Of a DNA stretch of 64,000 bases, positions 46,602-58,176 are shown one piece after another. Under the pieces are notes generated by a model. The model saw nothing but the letters and a program-made list of their open reading frames with translations. It was not told where the DNA came from and did not search any database. The stretch lies in the NCBI GenBank assembly GCA_015039315.1, contig WIDE01000079.1:81186-145185 (forward strand). Direction: 5' to 3'. The translations under genes were made by a program, and so were the position numbers. Origin of the DNA: Clavulina sp. PMI_390. Lineage: Eukaryota > Basidiomycota > Agaricomycetes > Cantharellales > Hydnaceae. Every line of letters starts with the position of its first letter. Position 1 is the stretch's first letter.

Positions 46602-46931
46602 AGCGACACTGAAGAGGATGATGATCTAAGATAAACACAGATGCACAGCTGCTGGACAGTCTGGGACTTAAGCTTTGCCTCGCAGCCAGGTGTAAGATGC
46701 ATCTAGTGCCGACTAGAGTATACTATGAAGCATTCCACGACCAGAATATAACAGATGAATTAATCCGATATGTACCATATGGATAGTGAGCTTGTACAAG
46801 TACTGGTGCTGCTGGTCTGGCTTGAGGCAAAGGTGTTGGCTTCGGAGCCGACACTCTAAAGGGAAATGGTTTGAGCAAGTGACGCGTGATTTCATTCGAC
46901 CTCGTGTAGCTTTGCACGCAGATTTGGGTTG
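46602..46931. other. Region between the unknown gene and gene B
   Basis: About 330 bases. Open frames on the minus strand (46723-47001, with LKPFPFRVSAPKPTPLPQ) may be upstream exons of the 45531-46601 gene, but I could not join them without a stop. It also holds the gene B promoter. Confidence 0.35.
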
Positions 46932-49900
46932 ATGCCTGAACAAAATCCAACTCTTCTTTGCGTAGGATTATCCCTCTCGCTGTGCATGCTGCCATACTCA
47001 AGGAAAACCATTATCTGCTTGGCAGCATCAAGGCACTCCCATCCGATTCTGGCTACACCCTGGCATCAGGTATCGTCAATCCTTGGAGCGTCTGATCGAC
47101 GTATGTCTTTCCCCCAACCGAATCATGTTCTCTGCTCCAAAACTTGATGATATCAAACTCTAGCTCTATGGCGGCGTGCTGAAGAAATCCACAAAATCCT
47201 CCATGGTGGCGCTAGTCGATACTTCTCCATCCAGCCTACTTTCGGCGAAAACGTACATCAAGCTTCTCGCGAATTGCAATACGATAGTGGACCCAAGCTG
47301 GCTTCTTGACACGATTGAAAGTGGCGCCCTTCTTGACGATGAGGCGTACCTGACCGTCTGCGCGACAGATTCCAGCTTCCTTCGTCTGTTTCCAAAAATG
47401 AAAGGTGTAAACCAGGAACCAACACCTAAACTAATTGAGAAGCTCAAAGAATGCGTGGAAATATTCCTCAAAACGGTGCTTGAGATGGGATCCGGTGACT
47501 GGGACCTGGTATACGAGGCGTGTGCTAAAAATGCCAAGGTGAGCATATGAGCTTATTTGTCGTAGGGTTACAGTAGCACCGAATGCAATACCTCAATCAC
47601 AGAGCCCAGTTCATGGACGAGACTTCTGGCGCCTCCTGAACGAGCCGGGACGTACCGTCAACAGTATAGCGACTGCGTTGACTGCTGCTCTGGATGAGAC
47701 TGAAGATGTCGAGGTCCTTTTCAATCGTGCACGAAAATCATATCCCCCTCGACGGATGAATGAGAACTATTCACCTTCCGCCTCTCCCTCCCCATCAATC
47801 TCGTCAAACTCATCTGCAAACCCGCTTCAGCACGCGCTTCGCAGGGAGCGACACAAACTGAGCTCGTACACAAGTAAGTAATACCGCCTCCCCCCGTTAG
47901 GACCACGGTGGTTTACGCGATCGTCAGCACCAATCAAACGAGGGCCGTATACAGCCGAGGAAAAAGAGCAGATGAAGAACATCATCTCCGAGCATCGAGA
48001 CATGGGTAACTTTTGCCCCGCAATGATAAATTGGTGGAAAAAATTCGAGGGCAGAGTACGCAACCATTCGATCCAGGCAACCGTACTTGGTTCTGATATC
48101 TGTTCAATTCGTGGCGGTAGACTGGCCGCAGTTCTCTCTCTCTGCAGAAGAAATTTCTTTCATCTTCTTCCCTCCGGCGGCTCGCGTCGTACGATGCGGA
48201 CGAAAGCAGTGCCTCAGATGGGAGCTCTAGCGGCTCCGACAATGAGAAGGAAGCAGAGGATGCAGAGCCACAAGCGGCAGAAAGTACGGTTGGCTACGCC
48301 CCAATCCCATCACATTACTCTTCCGGGGCTCGATTAAGGAGACGTAAGCTATCGTTCCGTTTCTTTGCGCGCCATTACTGCCTCGCACTAAACTCCTTAC
48401 TTGATATAGTTGTGATCCCATGGTCTCGGGATGAAATTATGACCCTCAAGAACTTGAGTCGGCGAAGTGACTTCCGACCTGCAAGTATGCATTGGATCGG
48501 GCAGTTTATTCATCTCGTACGCATTCATATAGATCTTAAACCTTCTTGGGACACCCTCACCCACCGGCGTCTGCGATTACCAGTTCCCTGGAAGGACTAA
48601 AGAGGCAATAAGCTCCAGATGTTACAAAGATGGCCTGATCGCTGCACATCTACGCGTGCCTGACCAGGATCAGGAAGATGAGTCGTCTGTCATCGATATT
48701 GAAGGTGGCGACCTTCGCCTATATTCGGAGGCAGCTGATCACAACAGCTCAAGACCGCTGATTGCGTCAGTACAAGTGCCTCGACAAGTAATCACTGGTG
48801 CGTCTAGGGCCTTCTGATTTCCGACGCGAACCAAGAATTAACAGCAATACATTAGGGCATTTGCCCTACAGTCCCACCGAGATAGCGAAAATCAAATCCA
48901 TTCTCTCGGCACAGCGAGGCAACCGTACTTTTATGCCATATAGAGTAGATTTCTGGAAGCCACTCATGCACCAGGTATGCTTTGAAGTCGTCAATCAAGC
49001 TTACATGGCGTTTTCCGCTCAGCGACAAGCTTGATCCACCTTTCGTAGTTCCCTGGGCGCAAACTGATCGCTGTCGCTGCGAAAGCGGCCCAGATCCTTG
49101 CCACAGATGACCTCACCCCTCCCGTCGTTGCAAAGCGGAAACGGTCACCCCTTCCCCCCTTAGAAAGCGCATACATGGATGAGGAGAGATCTTCTACCAG
49201 TGGCGATGATTCATCTGCCGAGGAAAAAGAGGGGGACGAAGAGGATGAGAATGAGCACGACGAAGACGAGGATGCGGACGAGGATGTGCACGAGGATGAG
49301 GACGAAGAAGAGCTGCTAGGGAGGCTGGTAAAAGAGAACGCGGATAGTATGGGTCCAGCCTGGACGCGGAGGGATATCGAACGTATTGTCGAGATCCTTG
49401 ACCCTGTCACGGCTGAAGCACCATACAAGGCTTTTCGGTCACTCAGATCTGTTGTCCGTGCTCTTTTATCGCTATGCGCTCATTACTCTGGCACTGATTC
49501 TACCTTATTCTTTTTTTCTCAAGACTCACACCCCTAAGGGCTGGCAGATGAAGTGGATATGGAACAAGGCCACATTCAAGAAGCTTGTTACTGTACGCCG
49601 ACACAACTCACTATCACATACACCTCCCTCCAGCTCGCAAACGCGGAGGGAATCTCCAGAGAGCAAAAGGCCGAAGAAACGACGTCGCGTAGAGCATTCC
49701 ACTCATAGCTCCCGTGTTGCGGTTCCCGGTCTTGCTTCTGACAGCATAGATCGGACGAAGATCCTAACATTGATGATCTCTCACTTTGTTACGCATATTC
49801 AACGCGCAAAACCCTTGACTTCGCAGGCAGTTCTGGATATGTGGACGAAGATTGCAACGGTGCGCTCTCCTGATTCTCCGATTGCTCTCCGATTGCTCTC

Positions 49901-50024
49901 CGATTGTCTTAGTCTTCCTCTCCAGGACGATGCTTTCCGCGACCTCAACGTCACTGTGGATGATCTCATTCCAATATACTACCTGAAGCAGGAAGTGTTC
50001 ACTCCAATACTTAACTCATTCTAA
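46932..50024 (+). CDS. Rap1/TERF2IP-like BRCT plus four Myb-like repeats, gene B
   Basis: Paralog of gene A with matching exon design: exon 1 46932-46961 (MPEQNPTLLC), exon 2 47026-47100 and exon 3 47164-47538, the same three lengths (30, 75 and 375 nt) as in A, and a 99-nt last exon 49926-50024. BRCT-like: PIRFWLHPG, LERLID|LYGGVL, MVALVDTS, IVDPSWLLDTIESG. Myb-like units: YTAEEKEQMKNII…WWKKF; WSRDEIMTLKNLS…FPGRT; YSPTEIAKIKSIL…FPGRK; WTRRDIERIVEIL…GWQMKW. Between units 3 and 4 is a long Asp/Glu run (about 49175-49320). A basic stretch KRPKKRRRVEH suggests nuclear location. The tail RDLNVTVDDLIPIYY matches A. Telomere or other DNA binding is inferred from the layout. Confidence 0.75.
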
Positions 50025-50459
50025 CGCTTCGCCCGTAATTTGGCTGTAGCCTTGTTGGGCAGTCCCAGCTCCCTGAAATCTCCAACTCGGGCTTCTCGAA
50101 TATTCCTTCTATCACCGCATCACTCCTTGATGTATGCCCCTATCTCTGTAACATTCATTCCTGTATTCTCATGCATGTGGCGTCGTGGTTGACAAAATGC
50201 CTCCTCCCAATATGCCACCGATTTGTCGTCACACTCGTGGACATGACTAGCAGTCTCTATACTTAGCCAAATCATATGTAAAGCATGGGTTCATACCCTG
50301 AACTGTCACGATTGAATTTCTTCTTCACTTGAGATCGAACGCCACCGAGGGTGTGTCAATCCCGTCGCCATCACCTCGCCAGTTGTCACACGCCGTGACA
50401 CTTCCATTGGTGACTCAAAGCGGTCGACAATCCATGACTCTCCTGTTTCTGTCACCGCC
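50025..50459. other. Spacer between genes B and C
   Basis: About 435 bases, 3' flank of B and promoter side of C. No gene is supported. Confidence 0.5.
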
Positions 50460-53451
50460 ATGTCGACGCGAATCAACCACAAACTGCTGAGGCTGGTGAG
50501 ACGCAACCATCTGGCCAACCCCACGGCCCAGATCCTTACTGAAGTCGTTCATTTTCGCACTCTTCTGCCAGCCTTACAATGCTGATTTCCCTTTGCAATT
50601 CTGGATCCATCCGGCGTTGCCATATCGTCGTCAGCTCACAGTGGTCATTGAGGTGAACTCACATCCTTTCGCGCCCAGTTTATTTTCTGATCGATACTTG
50701 TTCTTGATTTGGCTGTAGCAACATGGCGGTCAAGTTGAGCCAATCCGTTCGAATGCGGATGTGGCTCTCGTCTGCACCGGTGCCAACTCCACACTCTCCG
50801 CATCACTATATGTAAAACTCATCCTCGCTGATGATATCGTCGTTGACCCAAGCTGGGTTGTTGATTGCATTGCACACAACTTTTTGATCGACGAAGGCGA
50901 CTACATGCCTATAAACCTGGGGAGCCCGCCAAGAGCTACTGAGGACCAATCAAAATCAAAAGACATGCCCTCTTCAGACGATTATCCAGAAGATGCAGAC
51001 GACGAGGAACGTGAATCGGGAGAATTCCTGCTTGATGTCATGCTACGACTGGATTCGTTAGATTGGCCAGAAATCTACTCGTACTGTTGCGACACGGTAA
51101 GGCCCTTCCCTCGCTGTAGCGCCGCGTCATCTGCTCAATCTAAGGACTGTCTCGTGACTGCATTGTCGATAGCACCCTAAGCACCACTCGGTGGAGTATT
51201 GGCGTAACCTCAACATATCTGGCTATCAGCTGCACTCCATTAGTACTGCCCTTCGACGAGATATAAGAGAAGCTCAAAGAACTCCAGCACCTTCGTATGA
51301 AGACTCACTTCGTGTCGTCAAAAATGCTTATGCACCACGCACGCCAATCACTATTATTCCCACTCCCGTGTCGACTCATGACTTCCGTAAGCGTCTCATT
51401 TTCGATTACGGTTTCCCCATACCACGCTAAACATCTTCGAAAAGGTCCCAAAGTAGGATACTCAGACGCTGAGAATGCTCGCATTCGTGATGTTATCATA
51501 CGGCACAGAGATGATGCTGATTTCCAGCCGAATCGCCAGCATTGGTGGGAGAAGGCCGTAAATGAGGTACGCACTCAATTATGAGCCCAGGCACACTGAG
51601 TTCCTCCTGACTGTGCCACCACTAGTTCCCCCAGCGCGATTCCTTCAGTCTCCTCAAAAAGTTCGTTTCATCAAGAGAACTCAAAGACCTAGCGAGGTTC
51701 CAACTTCCACAGGCTGGGGGATCCAACAGCCGCGAAGAACCCAGGGCAGATCAGGTTGATGAAGAGCAGGGTGACAATAACGATGATGGATGCGGCGCAT
51801 CGGGCGCTCGCGATACTTCCCCGAACGTCAAGTCAAGTTTTGGACCAGGTGCGGTCTACCACGGCTTCTGCAGCATTATTCACAAAACTTATGAGGTATA
51901 AGGTCGCACTTGGACGGCCGAAGTGGTCGCAGCTCTCAAGACTATCATCATTCGCGAAAGAACTAAACCTGACTTCCATCCTCGAGGCGTTGAGTGGTGC
52001 GGTCGATGGTCTGATGAGGTAGGCAAGAGTTCCCTATCCTAATGATCCCATATCCTCACCATCGCGATTGGCTAGCTGGGAGGATGTGGGAAATGGTCCA
52101 TCTACAACGCATGTCACAAAATACCGGAGATCGCTGCTGAAATACCACCACAGCACCACCGCCGCTCTATCACGGCAAGTCGACTAGCTCCCGCCGTCCC
52201 AGAGTCTCCATTGAGGGATGACGAGAGTGATGTGGACATGAGCGAGGCCGAAATGCCAACAGGCACTCACGTAACTGCGCGAGCAGGTAGGCTCGCCGTC
52301 TCGGGTAATGAAGCAGTGCGTTACTGACATCACCAACAGCTAGGATCACATACTCGCATATCGAGCTGGCTAGAATGAGGAGCATTGTCGATCGTGAGTC
52401 TTCAAGCCCCAACTTCCATCCCACATCCTTGGACTGGTGGCTGCGATTCGAGTCAGAGGTCAGTATGGATTTAGTTCCTCGACTTGGTCTACGAGCAAAC
52501 AGGAACCCCTTGTCTGTAGTTTCCGGGTCGTCGTGCAGGGGGCCTGGCACAGCGTTGGGCGCGGCTCGCGGCCGGTGATCTCGCTCCCCATTCCCGACTA
52601 AGCTCCTCCCTTGCAAACCCACTCAAACGGTCGTATGACGAACACTCGTCTTTTGAAGTTGATACTTCTGATCTCTCGTCCATTGGGGAGCCTAATGAAG
52701 AAGACTTTGATGAATCGACGCAGCCTACCCCTCAGGGTACGGAAAGCGAATTGATTGCTGGAATGGTCAGAACCGTCTCAACAGCGAGGCGAGCAGCATG
52801 GAGTCAGCAAGAGATCAAGACTCTTATCGACGCTCTGTACAAGGATGGAGTATCTCCACAGACCTTCGACAAGCTCGCCGAACAGGTTCGTCCGATCTCA
52901 TCATAAGCCTGGGGTTTCTTTCGTGATAACGAGTATGCTATCAGCATGGTAAGCGTGCTGGTAACTGGAGGTTAAAATGGCTGAAGAACCGCCCCACTCT
53001 TCAACATATTCTTCGAATGCGACGAGAGAACGACGTCATTCCGAGTCCGAATCCTTTAGTCGAGAACCTTGGTCCCAAGACTCCCCAGCCCTCCCAATCC
53101 CCGCCTAAGAAGCGAGCACGCATCAGTTCAGATGCTCGAGCGCGGCCGATCACCCCCTCACCCTCTGTTACGCCACCTCTTCTCACAGATCTAGAGGACG
53201 AGGAGCTTGTGCTCAAACATGCGATTAAGTGGTTCGTAGCAGGGATCGTCAAAGCTCGGCCAGTTGGTGAAGCCGAGGTTATTGATGTTTGGAAGCAGAT
53301 ATCAAATGTAGCGTCTTTCACGCACTTAATCTGAACTATGCTGACTTTATCTCTGCTTCAGGACTACGGATTACGACTGACGAAGCTGTTGACTCTTTAT
53401 TGCAATAACATTAACATTTTTGAAGGTCTTCTCAACACTATCACGACATAA
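50460..53451 (+). CDS. Rap1/TERF2IP-like BRCT plus four Myb-like repeats, gene C
   Basis: Third and most diverged of the A-B-C group. Exon 1 50460-50495 (MSTRINHKLLRL), exon 2 50572-50652 (PLQFWIHPALPYRRQLTVVIE), exon 3 50719-51096 (QHGGQVEPI…VALVCTG…VVDPSWVVDCIAHN): the BRCT-like domain. Myb-like units: YSDAENARIRDVI…WWEKA|FPQRD; WTAEVVAALKTII…WSDE; YSHIELARMRSIV…WWLRF|FPGRR; WSQQEIKTLIDAL…NWRLKW. Basic PPKKRARI follows. The last exon is 53362-53451, 90 nt rather than 99, because of a small in-frame loss. Unit 2 lacks the FPGRT motif. The exon 4 acceptor is ambiguous (51173 or 51182, both in frame). Confidence 0.7.
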
Positions 53452-53930
53452 TAATCGCATACGTCATGCCCTACCTTATGCATAGTATCAGTAGCTCCTC
53501 TTTTTTTTTCTGGTTTTGATCGCCTCTCATGCAGTTTCTGGTCTTTTTCTTGTAATCTCTCACAGCATTTCTTGATGAGACATCCATCTTGTTCACCGTA
53601 CTATGCCCTTTTTTCCGCTGCATTCCTTCCTCTGACCTTAGGCTTCTCAACAACCTTGACTAACCGAAAACTCTATATTCATCTTTACTTTTTTTTTTCT
53701 CTCTATTCCCATATCACGATACTGAGACAACTGAATTACGCAAGACCCCATGGTACCATGTTTGAGTAGCGATCGTAGTGTTGTTGGGGTGACTGGGCGG
53801 GATGAACGAAACTCCGGATGTCAATGGGGAAGCGAGTGAAAATTGAGCGCATGTTGACGACTGTTCACCGCTTGAAATTTCAAGCGTGGAGATCCGTTGC
53901 TACTGTTCAATTGTGTTGAGTAGTGTTTAC
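53452..53930. other. Spacer between genes C and D
   Basis: About 480 bases, T-rich in part. I searched it for a BRCT exon for gene D and found none. Confidence 0.5.
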
Positions 53931-55628
53931 ATGTCCTCCACTGGCATGTCAGGGTTTGAGACCACTGTAACGGGAGGCCCAGAACCCCCCTCAGCCTCCC
54001 TGCCAAGTCACTCGACCCCGCTGAACGACTCTGCAGTGTCTAACGATACTCTTGACGAGCCTCAAGTTGAATTCTTAGCTGATGAACTCGAGTCCTCTTC
54101 CGATGACGGTTCTCCTGGGGTGTCTGGCCAGGTGCCCAGTGTTGTGGAGACTGAAGTGAAGAAAAAAATGAAGAGAGGGGCCCGAATGCGGTACTCCGAG
54201 CAGGAGAAAGCGCAGATGCGGGAACATCTGAAAGAGCAGATGGAGATGACGCCACGCCCTTCGTTACAAGAAGTGTGGACCTCTTATGCGCAGAAGGTGA
54301 GTGTCAAATGTGCCTTATGTAACTGGAGCTCCGCTGAGTCGGTGATTACGACCCTTATTCAGTATCCTGGTCGCACACCTTCTGCTCTGATGCAGGAGCA
54401 TGGCCGGCATCCGGAGCTCTTTGGTGCCAGACCATCTGAGCTGCCGCCATCTAGCAAACCCAGGTCAAAAGGAAAGCCTGCCGCCCAGCCGCGGGACAGC
54501 ACGAATGGATCGCCATATCCATCTTGGAATAATGATGATACCTACTTATTGGCGGAGTTTCTTCGTCAACGAGGTCCAGATGGTCTGATTGACTGGGAAG
54601 GAATGGCTGCTAAAGTTAGTCTCCCATCTATCGATCTTACCACGATCGTGTAGTCTCATATTGAAATTTGTAGAGTCAACGAAGGCCTCCCCACGTTGGT
54701 ACTATCCGTGATGATCCGTATAGGCGCACTGCTGACGTATGACGGCTCCAGTCTTTTAGGATCAAATACTCGAAGAACAAGGAATTCTTTGAGGCTGTGG
54801 CGCGAGGAGAGAAGCAACCGACGCTGCCACCACATGCAGATCTGAACGATCTGGGTGATTCAAGCGAACGTCCGTCGTTTACTTGGCAACTTCCCACCGG
54901 TGCCCAGAAACGTCCCCGTTCTCCCGAGCCGGACTCCTCTCTCATACCTGCTCAACCAGAACCTCGTCACCGCCGCGTGTCGGCGTCTCTGCCGAAGCGT
55001 TATGTCGACGAAAGCTCTGACGAGGGTGAGGCGATGGACGTGGACGATTATGAAGTGGGTCCGAATGGGAAGGCCAAGCCACGCCCAGGTTCCCTTCGTC
55101 CCGCGAGACGCGCGCGGTCGCGGAAGAGCGAAGGAGACTCTCCCTTCCCTTCCTCCGTGTCCGTCCCGAGTCTCTCTGTTCAGGTTCCTATCATGTCTAT
55201 CCCAGCAGCCACCTCGTCACCCACGGTCGGAGCATTTCCTAAAGAGGAAATCATTCAACTACCTACCCCTCGCCAATCTGTCGCCACATCGTCTCAGCCA
55301 CCATCGCGCTCCATGCCGGCATGGCTACCACAGTTCACGGCTGGCGATAAAGCCGCTGCGTTGAAGTGGGTTGTGACTCGCTCACACCCCTTGGACTTGC
55401 TTCAAAACTGCGAAAGCTGGATTGAATTCGCTGAAAATGTGAGTGCTTCAAGTACTCTGTTGCCCGTAGCGACGATTCAATTACTGAAAGATATTGCATG
55501 TTTCATTTATCTCGCCCTTTCTTCAACAGCATCCCGAGCACTCTCCGGAGGAGTGGCTTTGCTATTATCTTATTCATCAACCGACGTTCAATGCCGTGGA
55601 AGCCGGGATGGGAGGCGCTGCCTTTTGA
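53931..55628 (+). CDS. Myb-like repeat protein related to gene E, lacking BRCT, gene D
   Basis: Exons 53931-54296, 54363-54614, 54674-54694 (21 nt), 54752-55438 and 55530-55628 give 474 residues. Start MSSTGMSGFETTVT. Units: YSEQEKAQMREHLKEQMEMT…YPGRTPSAL; WNNDDTYLLAEFLRQRG…SFRIKYSKNKEFF; and a C-terminal unit FTAGDKAAALKWVVTR…HPEHSPEEWLCYYLIHQP, whose second half is a 99-nt exon as in E, A and B. A basic stretch RPARRARSRKS may be a nuclear signal. Compared with E, the BRCT exons are missing. The 57-nt intron 54695-54751 is short but has proper GT, AG and a CTGAC branch-like site, and avoids an in-frame TGA. Confidence 0.72.
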
Positions 55629-55996
55629 TATGACATGATGAGGGGGCCCACATTATTTTCTCTCTCCTCACCTGGTTTTCGCTTTCGTACTATGTTGTTT
55701 TGCTGTCGTTGTAGAATCTTCCATCAGGGTTTCGACATGTCTGTGCTCTCACGTTCTATGAACTTCACTTGATTGAATTGCCTCCCGGTGTTGAGGTCAA
55801 AGTATGAAGTTGGGGGATCGACTCAGAAGTGTCCGCAAAAGCTTTGTTATCGCCAATAGGGACACTGGAGTACTTGAAGCGAGAAAACACAACCCAGGGA
55901 ACTGAGCTTTTCACATCATATAACATTTGTATAGTTCCCGGGACAATTTGGGACTGTTGACATTCAGTTGTGATTATCCCTCCACGACTTTCCATC
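55629..55996. other. Spacer between genes D and E
   Basis: About 370 bases; the presumed promoter of E. No gene is supported. Confidence 0.5.
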
Positions 55997-58176
55997 ATGA
56001 GCCTCACCCAAGGTCCCGTACGGCCGCCAGATATCTTCGCTGATGTCAGTGCTTATCAGGAATGTACTTGATGGTTTTCTGACGAGTCGAACTACGCCTA
56101 GGTCAAATTTTGGGTTGAAGGCTCACTCGCTGAACGCGACACGATTGTCTCGAACATTGAGGTATTAGCAAAGGTCTCTATCTCAAGCCTCTCCCCAACT
56201 CATTTTTCATTTCCAGATACGTGGTGGGAAATCTGTCGGTACGATCCATGAGGCTCAATACGCCGTCGTTCGTCCAACCTACTCCGACGACCTGCGAAGA
56301 ACCATTGCCTCCCTCGGAATTCCCTCCATCATGGCCAGCTGGATTCCTCAAAGCATAGAAGCCGGCCATATGCTCCCCGCAAGTCCCTTCTTACCCTCCA
56401 CCCTCTCTCCAGCACCCAGCAACCCTCCCGTATCGACCCTCCAGATGCAGCAGAAGGAGGCACCGAGTGTGTCCGGCGAATCAACAGCTGTCGACTCCCC
56501 AGCCCACCAGGGTGCTCGCGTTTCATCCATCCACATCAACGGGGGACCATCAAACCACTCGAGTGAACATTCACCTGTAATTCCCGACGATGATGCTGGC
56601 GAGTCCGAGATCGACGAATTGGATCAGTCGCTTCCTGTCGACTCCCCAAACCGAAAGAAACGAGGCAAAGCCTATACAGCACAAGACATTGCTGATATGC
56701 GTGCCCACTATCGTGCACAAATGGAGCTGAATCCCAGACCATCCCACTCTGCCATATGGGAAACATTCGCTTACTCGGTACGCCTCAGGTACATTTGAGT
56801 TATTCTGAGCAAATCTGTCTTACTCCTGATTACGTGTAGCACCCACATCGTAAAGCCTCGTCATGGCAGCAGTATTATTACAATCACAAATCCCTCTTCA
56901 CTGGTCCTGGTGCTCTATCCACTTCGGCCCCTCCCCCTCCGCTCACACCATCGACTGCTGCCGCCCCCGGCACGGGCCCGTCGACGCCCATTCTCCCAAG
57001 TTCATCCAATCCCACTAATTCAACCCCCCATTCAGCTCCCGTGGCCGTGTCCATCCCTCCGGCTCCTGCACAGGCCCCGGTCGTCAAAGTCACTGAAGGC
57101 CAGGAACCTTGGGACGACGACGATGAGCGTGCTTTGGTATCATTCTTATCAAATGTAACGAAAAAGACAAGTCTCGATATGGAAGATTGGTCTAGAATGG
57201 CCCGCGAGGTGCGTCCCGAGCTTGCTCCGGCAGACCAATGATATTCTAGCGTCTAATCATACAAATTGCTATTTGCTAGGCCGGAAGAGGACGATCAGGA
57301 CGCTCATATAGTACGCTGATTCATGTGTTCACTTTTCGGAAAACCTATTCCTAACTAATTGGGTTATATATAGTGATGAAGTATCATAAGAATCGAGCTG
57401 CATATGATGCCAAATGCGGAAGAACCACTCCCAACAATCATGCGCCCTCATCAACTGTTATTCCTCCAGTCGTCTCGAAGCAGACTGCATTTGTCGCTAC
57501 TGGTCATGATGCTCCACTAAAGCGGAGCCGTCCTTCAGACTTCGATAACCCAGATTCACCGTCTCAGCGTCCGATGCGTGGGCGACCGAGGCAATCATAT
57601 GCCGAGGATGGCAACGACTCTAGCTTGGAAGGCGAGGACGAAATTATGGAAGATGGGGATAGGCCCTCGGTTGCTCGTATCCATCGACCGAGCCTGATGA
57701 GTATTCCGGCAAGCTCTGCCAGTGGGGTTCCTCCTTCACCTTCTACCGTGACCGGCGTCGACATTTCGTCTGCTACATCTTCGACTTATCCTCGTCAATC
57801 ATATACCCCCCGCCATTCATTCGTCACAAATGGCCATTCAGCCTCGCCTGCTCCTGGAGGTACCACTGGTGCAGCGTGGGTAACTCCTTTCTCTGCAGAG
57901 GACAAGGCCGAGGCATTGTCCTTCCTGGTTAACCGGCCTCAACCAGTCGATCTTCTTGATAACGTACGAAGTTGGGTGGACTTTGCTGAGAAGGTGAGCC
58001 CCACTCAAAAATTCTTAGTCACCTGTTCCTTCGGTATGTCGATCGTCAATATTAATGATCTTCACTATCCCACATAGCACCCTTCGCACACCGCTGCGGA
58101 ATGGCTTTGCCACTATTTCTGGCACTATCCGACGTTCCAGTCGGTCGAGTCGAATCTCGGGCACGGTCTCATGTAA
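55997..58176 (+). CDS. Rap1/TERF2IP-like BRCT plus three Myb-like units, gene E
   Basis: Seven exons: 55997-56044, 56102-56161, 56217-56777, 56840-57208, 57280-57310, 57374-57993 and 58078-58176, giving 595 residues. BRCT-like: VKFWVEGSLAERDTIVSNIE|IRGGKSVGTIHEAQYAVV…IPSIMASWIPQSIEAG. The intron after SNIE falls at the same place as the one after LERLID in genes A and B. Myb-like units: YTAQDIADMRAHYRAQMELN…HPHRKASSWQQYY; WDDDDERALVSFLSNV…RSGRSY…KYHKNR; and the C-terminal FSAEDKAEALSFLVNR…HPSHTAAEWLCHYFWHYP. The linker is Pro/Ser/Thr-rich. Likely nuclear and DNA-associated; a telomere role is inferred only from the BRCT-Myb layout. Confidence 0.75.

Noticed and set aside
53362..53451. Possible frameshift in the last exon of gene C
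   Set aside because: Another frame briefly resembles the A/B tail, but the spliced frame ends with an IFEGLLN block that aligns with IFAPILD in A, so an in-frame small deletion explains it.
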